Source: Galeopsis tetrahit
Lineage: Eukaryota; Streptophyta; Magnoliopsida; Lamiales; Lamiaceae
Direction: 5' to 3'
NCBI GenBank assembly: GCA_963675135.1
Contig: OY776128.1
Location: 77,010,670 to 77,074,669 of the forward strand
Length of the DNA stretch: 64,000 nt
Part shown: positions 48,701 through 58,713 of the stretch, in pieces
How positions within the stretch are numbered: position 1 is the first letter of the stretch
Layout of the letters: the number at the start of each line of letters is the position of its first letter
Position numbers and translations under genes: made by a program
The notes under the pieces: generated by a model
The model's input: only the letters and a program-made list of their open reading frames with translations
What the model was told of the DNA's origin: nothing
Databases searched by the model: none

Positions 48701-51700
48701 AATGGGATTAAAGGGCTATCAGGTAAATTTGATAGATATGGTACTTTCTTTAATGTTGGTGCATGAATTTGTCCTGATTTCTCTTTACGAGCATGTTATC
48801 CCTCACTAGTTTTTTGAGGGTTGCACTACAAACATTTCTTTGGGGGGGATAAACAGTGTGTTTTACTTAGATAGTTAAGATATAAGGGATGAGAGATCCC
48901 TTTCTACCCCAGTTGCACTACAAACATATTAGTGGTTTATCGTTCATGTGCTGTTCATTTGCAGAGATATACATCTGATTATTTTCTATGGTCTATTACT
49001 CTATGTTGAGATACATGGTATTATCTCTGTGTTATGCTTTGTGTTTGCAGTTAGGTAAGACAAAGGTCTTCCTACGAGCTGGTCAGATGGCCGAGCTAGA
49101 TGCTAGGAGAGCAGAGGTTCTTGGAAATGCAGCCAGAACAATTCAAAGACAAATTCGTACTTATATTGCTCGAAAAGATTTTGTTTTATTGAGGCGAGCT
49201 GCAATCCAGTTGCAATCATGTTGGCGAGGTAACCTTAATATTATTAGCATCTGATTTCAGATTTGATCATTTATTCATGGAGAGCAATTGAAGCATGAGG
49301 GAATATGCATACCTGGTCTTACCGGATTGATCACACTTGAATAAATTGTTGGCTAAGTTTGAGAAAGTTATCAATGATTATATTGCTTATTGACTAAAAT
49401 TTGAGAAAAATATCTGTGGTGCTTTTACTTATTCACTGAAATTGGAGATGATCTTCCATGGTGATATAACTTATTCATGAAGCTTGAGACGATTCTCCGG
49501 ATTGCTCTGAAACTTACCTTGTCTAACTTGTGTACGATTTTGTTAACTGTCAACTGGCTATTTAGAAATTTGATGGTTAAAAGTAACTTTGCTCTTGTAC
49601 TTCTTTAGCTATATCGGCTTGCAATCTCTATGAGAAATTGCGACGTGAAGCTGCTGCTCTAAAGATTCAGAAGAACTTCAGATGTTACACTGCTCGGATA
49701 TCCTACTCATCATTGCAGGATTCTGCTATCATAGTTCAGACTGGCATGAGAGCAATGACTGCTCGGGGTGAATTCAGATTCAGGAAACAGACTAAGGCTG
49801 CAATCAAAATTCAGGTATCAATCTGATACTGTAAAAATTTCAACAGAAGATTGTTCACCTTGAGAATGCACGGAATTGATCTAGTGCTGACTACACGTAC
49901 ATCATTTTGCTGCTCATGTGCAGGCTCACCTGCGTGGTCACAGAGAATTTTCTTATTATAGAAGTCTCCAGAAGGCTGCTATTGTTACCCAATGTGGTTG
50001 GAGGCAACGTGTCGCTCGGAAAGAGCTCCGGTCGCTCCGAATGGTTCTGATCTATCCTTTTTGTGTTTTCATTTTGGGTGAGTTTATGCAAAACTAGTCC
50101 CACAAGAATTTTTCGATTGCACTTTTGGTACCTATGCTCGAAAATGGTCTTTTTATGTAGTTTTAGTCCCATCATTAAATAATGTATGGAAACCGTTAAT
50201 TTTAAAGGGTTAATTGAAAAAAAATAGTCCCACAAGATTTTGTCTATGGGATTAATGCAATTAACCCTAATGGCATGTGAGTTCCGTCAATAAATTTGAC
50301 GGAAATTTCGAACGGGACTAAAAATTGTTACAAAAGGACCTTTTGCGAATGGTAATTTCCTATGGGACTAGTTTTGCTATTGACTCCATTTTGGTAAGTA
50401 GGTTTCTTCTTGTCCTTTGAATGAACATTGCGTGTATTGATAGGCTTCAAGGGAAACAGGAGCCCTAAAAGAAGCCAAAGACAAGCTAGAAAAGAAGGTA
50501 GAGGAGCTTACATGGCGCGTGCAGTTTGAGAAACGATTAAGGGTACTCCTTTGACTTAATACAAATGAATCATCACTATTGATTTACTTGACTAGCATCG
50601 CCTACTAATTCCTTTACTTGTGGAATTATAGACTGAGTTGGAGGAAACAAAAGCACAAGAAATTGCAAAGTTACAGGAGGCATTGCATTCAGTTCAAACA
50701 CAAGTAGAAGATGCAAATGCTAGAGTGCTAAAAGAACGAGAAGCAGCTCGAAAAGCAATTGAAGAAGCTCCTCCTGTCATTAAAGAAACCCCAATTATGG
50801 TTCAAGACACGGCAAAGATTGATGAATTAACATCTGAGGTGGAAAGTCTGAAGGTAAGAACTTACTATATTAAAAAACAATTGCTTGATTATAAAATATT
50901 ACTGAACTTGCTTTTTTCAAGAATAATTGCCTACAAAATCTTTAACGATGACTTCTTTCTCACTTGCTAAGAAGTCGAGTTTGTTGAAGATGTCCAACTC
51001 ATCCAATTAACTGATTTCTTGTTTGTCTGATTGTGCATAGTTCAGTTACTGTTGGTATTTCCATTGGTACTTCTGTACATATACTCTCTATTCTTATTTG
51101 GTAGGAGTGGTCTGATGACTTAATAAGGGTTTGGTTTCCTTGGAAAAGTGCGTGCTTGTCTATGAAAATTTTAAATTTAATATCATCCTCTTTCTTACCC
51201 CACCGAGACCCATTTTGCCTTTTTTTTTTAATTAAATATGAATATATCTGTAAAATATATACTCCGTATGAAATAAACTACACCTGCAAAAAATACTATT
51301 AATATAGTATTTTTTTATATGAAATAAACTATACCTGCAAAAAATACTATATTAATCTAACTTTTAATAATTAGTCACACTCTTATTTTTACCTATATAT
51401 CCTTTTCAAAAATTATGTCATTTCAATTTTCGTACCGAAGTGAAAAGAAAGAAATGAAAACACAACCAATCGCTATATTTCCCTTTTTAGATTGGAAGGA
51501 CCCCCAAATATATATGAATGGTCTCTAGGAGATCACCATAAAGTTTCAGTACGCCTCCAACTGAATTTATGGAGCCTAAATGAGTATGAATTTGTGTATG
51601 TGGAACGAATCAATACTAATTGTTTAAAAAATCACAAGAGCTTCGAGGGCGTTTATGATTCTTCTCAAAGACTTGTACATCAATAATGGCCCAAATCTGT

Positions 51701-54700
51701 ACTTCCCTAATATGAAATATTGGTTTGAATTAATTCCACAATGAAGTGAAAATGGGATATTCATTCATCAACTAATTTACTAGTCAATTTTTCTAGCATT
51801 TTGATATGGTAATCATAACTTTAGAAAATGGACTGTGAAATCACTTTTCTACACCACTTCAATGTGTGCAGGCTTTGCTGCTGTCAGAGAAACAGGCTGC
51901 AGAAGAGGCTAAAAAGGCTTGCGCAGATGCTGAATCCAAGATTGTGGATTTGGCTAAGAAATTAGAAGAAGCTGTGGGAAAAGCGGATCAGCTTCAAGAT
52001 TCTGCACAAAGGTATTCTCACGGACAGTGTATAAAAAACAGTCGTAAGATTGGTATTGAATTTAGCCAGCAATTTTTTATGGTTTGCAATAATTACTTCT
52101 TGTGTGCTCTTGCTGCAATTGTTGTTTGACCTACAGTTATTAGTGCTGAAGAACTAAGCTTCTTTCAGTAGACACGAGTCATATGACGACTATCACCTTC
52201 ACAAATGCAATAATTACTTCTTGTGTGCTCTCGCTGCAATTGTTGTTTGACCTACAGTTATTTGTGCTGAAGAACCAAGTTTCTTTCTATCTGACTTTTG
52301 TTTTTTCTTAAGTAATAAGTAAATGCCATATCTAGACATGAGTCAAATGACAACTATCACCTCCACAAAAACGAACTAAAAAAGAAAATGTTACAATTAT
52401 AGCCGGCTTCATAAATAAGCCAACTATGACCGCCAAAATGTATCTGCATATTTTGTGTAATTTTTGTATTCGTTGTGATTCTTTCATCTCTTATATCAGG
52501 CTTGAGGAGAAGCTATCTAACCTTGAGTCGGAGAATCAAGTACTTCGTCAACAAGCTCTAACTATGTCACCCACAGGCAGAACTATATCCTCCCGACCCA
52601 GGACAACTATTATTCAGGTAGGGCTAATATATTTGATTATGTGATGTCATATTTGTTTTCGGTGGAGACAATCATATCTTCTTTCTGACCATGACAGAGA
52701 ACTCCAGAAAATGGAAATATTCACAATGGAGAAACAAAGCCTGGACATGTAAGACTGTAATCACCATCATTTTGACATGTACAACTTAAGTAATAGTGGG
52801 AGTATGCTAGGTTTAGATATTGATAAAGCTTATTGTCTTTTTCTTATCATAGGACATGGCTCTTGTTGTTGCGAATACAAAGGAGCCTGAATCTGAGGAA
52901 ACACCCCAGAAATCTCTCAATGAGAAGCAGCAAGTAAGTAACATTGCATGTGCATATCAAAAAGAAAGTTACGAGGGTTGTGCAGTTCCTTTTAATTATT
53001 CTTCTCCCTGCACCCCATTATGAATAATAACCTCACTCAAACTTATGATCTTCTGCAGGAAAATCAGGACATATTGATAAAGTGTATTTCACAAGATTTG
53101 GGATTTTCTGGTGGAAAACCTATCGCTGCCTGTGTTATTTACAAATGCCTTCGTCATTGGAGGTCATTTGAGGTTGAGAGGACTACTGTGTTTGACCGCA
53201 TAATTCAAACTGTAGCTTCTTCTGTGGAGGTAACTATATTAGTGTAGAAAAACCTCTACATCATCTTTTGTTGTTGCTAATTGATTAATTGATGTGTGAA
53301 ATCACTTGCTGCTTCATGGGTTCTCTCTCAAATGCATGTGCAACCATTAAATTACTAATTTCGTGTAACTCTGTTGAAGGTACCTGATAATAATGATTCA
53401 TTAGCTTATTGGCTATGTAATACATCCACATTGTTGTTGCTGCTTCAACATACACTCAAAGCAAGTGGAGCAGCTAGCTTGACCCCCCACAGGCGAAGGT
53501 CTTCATCAGCTTCTCTTTTCGGGAGAATGTCACAAGTATTCACCTGAAGCTTTCTTTAACCTGCTTTCCCAGTATGACCTGTTACGGTATATTTGATTTC
53601 TTATGCCCTTATTCTTCTTGGTACTTTTTTTAAGGGATTGAGGGGATCTCCACAGAGTGCTGGACTTTCATTTCTCAATGGTCGGATGCTCGGTAAACTT
53701 GATGACTTGAGGCAAGTTGAAGCCAAATACCCTGCTTTGCTGTTCAAACAGCAGCTTACTGCTTTCCTGGAGAAGATATATGGAATGATCCGAGACAATT
53801 TAAAGAAGGAAATCTCCCCTTTGCTTGGTTTATGTATCCAGGTAAACCCAGAAATATATACTCCCTCCGTTCCTAATTATCTGTCTGATTCTATCCAAAA
53901 TGGCATTCCTAGTTATTTGCCACTTTGCTAATATCAATAAATATTACAGTACTTTTTTTCCTACCAATACCCCTAATAAATACTACTGGTCTATATTATC
54001 ATCAAGTAGTAATAAATAAGGGTATAATAATCTTTTGATATCCTAATCCTAATTAAATGAAACATTAGTTTGTGTGAATGGATAAAATCAGACAGATAAT
54101 TAGGAAAGGAGGGAGTATTTAACATGCTTTAGTGGTCTCTGTCGTAGGAGTGTAATGCTAGAATGTGAGACTTTGGATTATATTTGAGAAGGAGCTTCTA
54201 GTGTGTATATGGAACATTTGGTTACACTTTCATCTTTTAGAGGCAGAATAAACCCGTAAATTCATTTTACTCTGAGTAAGTAAAATTCTATCTTGATTTT
54301 ATGCAGGCCCCGAGAACATCTCGTTCAAGTTTAGTAAAAGGACGCACCCAAGCTAATGCTGTTGCTCAACAAGCACTAATTGCTCATTGGCAGAGCATTG
54401 TAAAAAGCCTAGACAACTACTTGAAGATAATGAAAGCAAATTATGTAAGATTCAGATTTTTCATGAATTATAAATCAGCTTCACTTTTCTTCTTTTGTTT
54501 ACGAGCTTAAGATGTACTTTTCTCTTGTTGATGCATTACAGGTCCCGCCTTTCCTAGTAAAAAAGATTTTCACTCAAATATTTTCATTTATCAACGTCCA
54601 ACTATTCAACAGGCAAGTCCATCTTTTACAGAACTGTTCTCATATTGTCTGTTGTAATGTCCATCTGGTTTGATGAAAATAAACTGCATCGTAATTTTGT

Positions 54701-56560
54701 TTCACAATGCAATCTTCTTACTTTACTTTCTGTATTCCCCCAGTCTTCTTTTAAGGCGCGAATGTTGCTCATTCAGCAACGGGGAGTATGTGAAATCTGG
54801 GTTGGCCGAACTAGAGCAATGGTGTAGTAATGCGACTGAGGAAGTAAGCTATTCAAACATTTTCTGTTATTAATTGCCTCACACTAAAATGTTTCTAATA
54901 TTTGTGGTGCACAGTATGCAGGCTCGGCTTGGGATGAATTAAAGCATATCAGACAGGCAGTTGGATTTTTGGTGCGAACCAAATTTACTTTACTTAAGTT
55001 CTCACATGGAATTCTAAACTCAGTTTCTCTTGTATGGATTGCTGACGTAAATGAATCCCTTTTAACTCATATTTCAGGTCATACATCAAAAACCCAAAAA
55101 GACGTTAAATGAAATTACAAATGAACTTTGTCCTGTGAGTTACCCTTCATCCCGCTTTCTGCCTCCTGAGTCAAATTTTGCATTTTTTTCTTTTTCTTTT
55201 TGTTAACATTCATTTTGACTTTTAAACATTTTGACAGGTGCTAAGCATTCAACAATTATACAGGATTAGCACCATGTACTGGGATGACAAATATGGTACT
55301 CATAGTGTTTCTGCAGATGTAAGTTAGTTCTCTAAACTTGAGTACCCTGGCTAACTCAATTGGCTACGTTTTGTGCACAATATTTTTCTAATATTCTGAC
55401 TTGGGTTTTCCTGTTCACTTACTTCCTGTCCTTCCTCCGACTATTTAGGTCATTTCAAGTATGAGAGTTATGATGACAGAGGACTCGAACAATTCAGTCA
55501 GCAGTTCCTTTCTATTAGACGACGACTCAAGGTATTCTACTTCTTGTTATAACAGCAGCAATGATTCTCATCACTAGTTTTATGAAACACTTGAGTTTAG
55601 TTTCGTTGTTAATTAGCATTTCGGAAAAGTTATGTATAGTCATTATCACGAGAAATTACACAACAAAGTGAGTGGGTTAATTGCTAGAGTAAATATTTGC
55701 CAATATGAGACATTTTAATTACTTGTTCTGAATGTTTTCAACTTTTACGAAAATGAAGCATCTGTATTTACTATTTAGAGCCCATTTGGCTAAGCTTATT
55801 TTAAACATCTTATAAGATGTAATGTTTAAGTAACTTATAAGTGCTTAAAGTGTGTGATTAATAAAACTAATAATTTTTTTTTTAACTTGAGAGAAATATA
55901 TATTTTTTTTTATTTTAATATAAAATAATTAATTTGGAGAGTTGGGGTGGGTGGGGGTGATTTTTTTTGGATCTTACAAGTTGTTAATAGCTTACTACTT
56001 ATTTTATACTACTGTTTAAAAAATATTTGAAAATTTGTACCAAATAGTACTCCTCCGTCCCAACTTAACTTTCATACTTACTGTTCACTCCCTTTTTAAA
56101 AAATATTATAGTAAATAGAATTTTAAGATATAATTTTATAAAAAAATAAATAAGTGAGTTGACTTGTGTGTATGTATGTACCATAACAATAATAACATTA
56201 AATATAATATTTTAGATATTGTATGGATAAAGTTTCTAAAGGATCGAAAAAGTAGGTATGAAAGTTAAGCTGGGACGGAGGGAGTATCATTTTAGAGATT
56301 ATAGGTTCCCGAACATCTTAAAAGCTGTTAAGAATCATTTTTTACCAAAGAGGCTTTTCACATGTCAACCAAGAAAGTTGTCACATACTCGGTTAAAAAA
56401 GTTTGTGTTCTGATTTCTAAACATCTTTTGCAGTATTCCGTTCTCTGTGGATGACCTATCCAAATCCATGCCACAAGTAGACGTAGCTGACGTGGAACCT
56501 CCTCCTTTAATCCGTGAAAACTCAGGTTTCGTATTTTTACATCAACGATCAGATTCGTAA
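39760..56560 (+). CDS. Class XI myosin heavy chain (XI-K / myosin-17-like)
   Basis: 39 coding exons give 1531 residues with every phase closing. Domains: SH3-like N-terminus (about 8-57, VGSHVWVEDPTLAWIDG); motor (about 60-730) with P-loop GESGAGKT at 156-163, switch I NNNSSRFG near 209-216 and switch II DIYGFE at 434-439. The actin/relay region includes QLQSLMETLSSTEPHYIRCV. A neck of six IQ motifs (about 732-879, such as IQRQIRTYIARKDF) is followed by coiled coil (about 885-1070) and a globular cargo-binding tail with the DIL domain (about 1160-1490), ending near PPPLIRENSGF. It moves organelles along actin and drives cytoplasmic streaming. The first exon supplies only the ATG. Introns 11 and 33 use GC donors. 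The XI-K/XI-1/XI-2 subgroup fits by length and tail, but paralogue choice needs a tree. Confidence 0.95.
42458..42584. repeat. Tandem duplication of about 64 bp in myosin intron 1
   Basis: Two copies contain TGTTAAATACATATTGCTT(A/G) and ATGTAAGGATCAAT. Each is preceded by a GTCTTGAA(T/G)ACCTCTTG phrase. Confidence 0.8.
50080..50386. mobile_element. MITE in myosin intron 22, GAGT-TIR family
   Basis: The left end GAGTTTATGCAAAACTAGTC and the right end GACTAGTTTTGCTATTGACTC are inverted repeats. The flanks CATTTTGGGT and CATTTTGGTA resemble an imperfect target duplication. The terminal pattern GAGT..AT.GCAAAA is shared with 14636-15043. Confidence 0.75.
52085..52370. repeat. Tandem duplication in myosin intron 25
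   Basis: GCAATAATTACTTCTTGTGT occurs near 52087 and 52206. Both are followed by TTGTTGTTTGACCTACAGTT and a GTGCTGAAGAAC phrase. A second motif, GACA(C/T)GAGTCA(T/A)ATGAC, is duplicated as well. Confidence 0.8.
53859..54117. mobile_element. Stowaway MITE in myosin intron 31
   Basis: It starts TACTCCCTCCGTTCCTAATT and ends AATTAGGAAAGGAGGGAGTA, a nearly perfect inverted repeat. ATCTGTCTGATT pairs with AATCAGACAGAT further in. It begins only 18 bp after the exon 31 donor. Confidence 0.92.
56048..56286. mobile_element. Stowaway MITE in myosin intron 38
   Basis: The left end is TACTCCTCCGTCCCAACTTA and the right end is TAAGCTGGGACGGAGGGAGTA, with AACTTTCATACTTAC pairing with GTATGAAAGTT. It is the reverse-orientation relative of 8030-8262. 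One C of the left CTCCC is missing. Confidence 0.92.
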
Positions 56561-57744
56561 TTTCTGCGGAGTTTGGCTATGATCCAAATAGGACAGACAG
56601 CATGCAAATATTTTGTGCATACATTTCGATTGGTAATTGTGTTTGTGTTCGTTGTATATTTTTTTCATCACAATTTGCTCGGGCAACCGCAATTGGTGGT
56701 CGTCTGGGTTAATTCCAATTTTCCGTCTCCGTGCCTTATCAAGAAGAGGGGCATTGCGGGACGACCATAGGGGTGATTATGTAATTTATAGGCATATGCA
56801 TTTGGCTTTGGATGGTTGTGGGGGTGTAAAGTGGTAGAAAGAAGGTGCAGATGCTAGGCCGTTTCATTTTTTGATTGTTTGAAGAGCGTGAAAGGGTGTT
56901 TTTTTTTTTCATTTGCTGCATATCAGAGTGTCAGCAAGACACTGCATATGTAGAAACATGATGATTATTATTATTATTATTATTATTCAATTTATTTCTT
57001 GTTTTGTGACGCAAAGATTTTTCTTTTCATTGACATCCTCTATTTAATACAATATTTTTTTAAAATTCCAATTTATTTATTAACTTCTGCTGTGTTATTC
57101 TCACTTGGACTTAAAGTCTGTTTTGTTTACATCAATTTGATGTTTGCTGGGTACAAGTTCAAGTGTTCAACCAAAATGTTATTTCTGTCTTGCCCTTTTT
57201 GCTTGTTGTATTATGTTTTCGTAGTTGGTTTCAGTCAAAAAAACAAAAACAAAAAAAAGCGTCTAAATCGGTTGAATTACATCGAACTAAATCGTCGGTT
57301 CTAAAAGTTAATACAATTGTTTCTTTGGAATATCTGTTTGCGATTACCATTCCAACGGATGTAAACTAAGGTTGGCAAATTCGAATACGACGTGAAGATG
57401 AGTATAAAAATTATGAGTTAGTATTTAGGCTAATTGTTATCAGACACAAATTTTTAATGTCATGTTTGTGTTAGTTAACTCATTAAATTTGATTATATAT
57501 ATTACTTGGTATTTTGTAATTTTATTAGAAATTGTAAATTTGTAATATTGTGTCGGTGTTAAATATTAGTATAATTTTTACATTTAAATTTCTTTATTAT
57601 TCTTATCATGTCATAGCGTATTGTGTAACATGAAATTTTTGTGTTCGAGTTGTATCGACATGATGCGAAAACATGAATTGTCATCTTAATGTTGATGTGA
57701 CCTCGTCAAGCCCATTATAATCGATGGAGTTGAACGATGGTAGT
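56561..57744. other. Myosin 3' UTR and intergenic spacer
   Basis: It contains the 3' UTR, an ATT microsatellite near 56965-56990 and AT-rich flank. No coding frame with protein character was found. It ends at the edge of the retrotransposon LTR. Confidence 0.6.
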
Positions 57745-58330
57745 GATAAACAAGACCTGCACGGAAAACCGAGCCGGAGGAGTGTCCGGCGACGGACCTC
57801 CGACGCTCAAGTCAGCTGGCTTTTTCGTAAAGAAGGTAAAGAAAGATGTATTGAGTGGGAGAGAATTGTGATTGAATTGACTTAACCTTGTAAAAATGAA
57901 TTGGGTTCCTTATATACCTTACCATTGAGGGGCACACCTGTAATTTCTCCTTCTAGGGTTTGTTACAAATGGTGCCACGTCATCGTACTATTCTGACACA
58001 CGCTGATTATTTTATGTAGTGCACCTACATTTGCAGAGATATCCTGACACATGGAGATTTCATGCTCTCTTTCTTCTCAGAATGGAGAGATCTTACTCTG
58101 GGGTAAAACCTGTTCTCGAGCCTCCACTTCAGATCCTACTTTCAGGTCAGATCCCAAAAGTATTGCTCTCGGAAATGATTCAGATCAGGTCCTGATCAGA
58201 TCTCCTCATGATCTGATGCTACAAAGGATAATTTAAGGGCTCGAATTATCATTTATTTAAGGGCTATGCCTTACGGAAGGTGTCTTCTCAGATCTTTTCA
58301 TGATATGACACGATTATGTCATATCATCCA
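57745..58330 (-). repeat. 3' LTR (about 586 bp)
   Basis: On the plus strand it starts TGATAAACAAGACC and ends CATATCATCCA, giving TG..CA borders. On the minus strand it is preceded by the purine tract AAAATAGGGGGGAG. A TATATAAGG box on the minus strand (57916-57908) and a GC-rich GACGGACCTCCGACGCTCAA segment near the end fit U3 and R/U5 regions. The partner LTR is not in the window, so borders rest on these motifs only. Confidence 0.7.
57908..57916 (-). promoter_or_regulatory. TATA box of the LTR promoter
   Basis: Minus strand TATATAAGG inside the LTR, about 165 bp before its 3' end. Position and orientation suit the sense transcript of the minus-strand element. Confidence 0.55.
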
Positions 58331-58344
58331 CTCCCCCCTATTTT
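58331..58344 (-). other. Polypurine tract of the retrotransposon
   Basis: Minus strand AAAATAGGGGGGAG directly precedes the TGGATGATATG start of the 3' LTR. This is the expected place and composition for plus-strand DNA priming. Confidence 0.65.
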
Positions 58345-58518
58345 GATGCGTTCTCTGGATAAGAACGGATCAGAATTATTTTCCTTTTCCCGCTTCTCTT
58401 AATTTTCAAAAACTCTTTATTAATTTCCACCCTCCTTTTATTGGTGACGCTTCGTATTCTATCATCTTAGCCCTCCACGTGTCTCGCTGAGAAGGGTTGG
58501 CCGCTTCGTCTCCTTTAG

Positions 58519-58525
58519 TATAAAA
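58519..58525 (+). promoter_or_regulatory. TATA box for the antisense ORF
   Basis: TATAAAA on the plus strand lies about 190 bp upstream of the ATG at 58714. A CACGTG G-box core (58477-58482) is about 40 bp further upstream. This arrangement suggests a promoter directing transcription opposite to the retrotransposon genome. Confidence 0.5.
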
Positions 58526-58713
58526 GGAGTAAAATCCGGATTCATTTTCCACTTTTGACTCGCATGGTAAAAAAGGATTCCGGCAATTTTAGATTCTCTC
58601 TCTAGAACTCCGGCCAGGTTATCATTTTCCGGCGAAATACATTATCTTTTCGGCATCGCTCTCTTATTCCAGGTATAATCCTTTTCTTGTCCATCCTCTC
58701 TTCTCTTTTATTC

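Larger units (their letters stand above)
39760..56560 (+). other. Exon map of the class XI myosin gene
   Basis: Coding exons: 39760-39762, 43189-43317, 44688-44831, 44948-45093, 45211-45367, 45497-45555, 45697-45856, 45953-46102, 46207-46343, 46433-46579, 46689-46790, 46867-46924, 47034-47135, 47362-47399, 47628-47754, 47870-48040, 48185-48316, 48439-48548, 48662-48722, 49051-49228, 49609-49814, 49924-50043, 50444-50542, 50632-50853, 51872-52011, 52500-52617, 52698-52748, 52853-52933, 53059-53229, 53380-53535, 53635-53841, 54307-54444, 54542-54612, 54744-54843, 54915-54971, 55078-55134, 55238-55318, 55449-55531, 56434-56560. They sum to 4596 bases. Borders were set by reading frame, splice consensus and continuity of conserved myosin sequence. 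The largest introns are the first (39763-43188), the second (43318-44687) and intron 24 (50854-51871). Confidence 0.9.
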
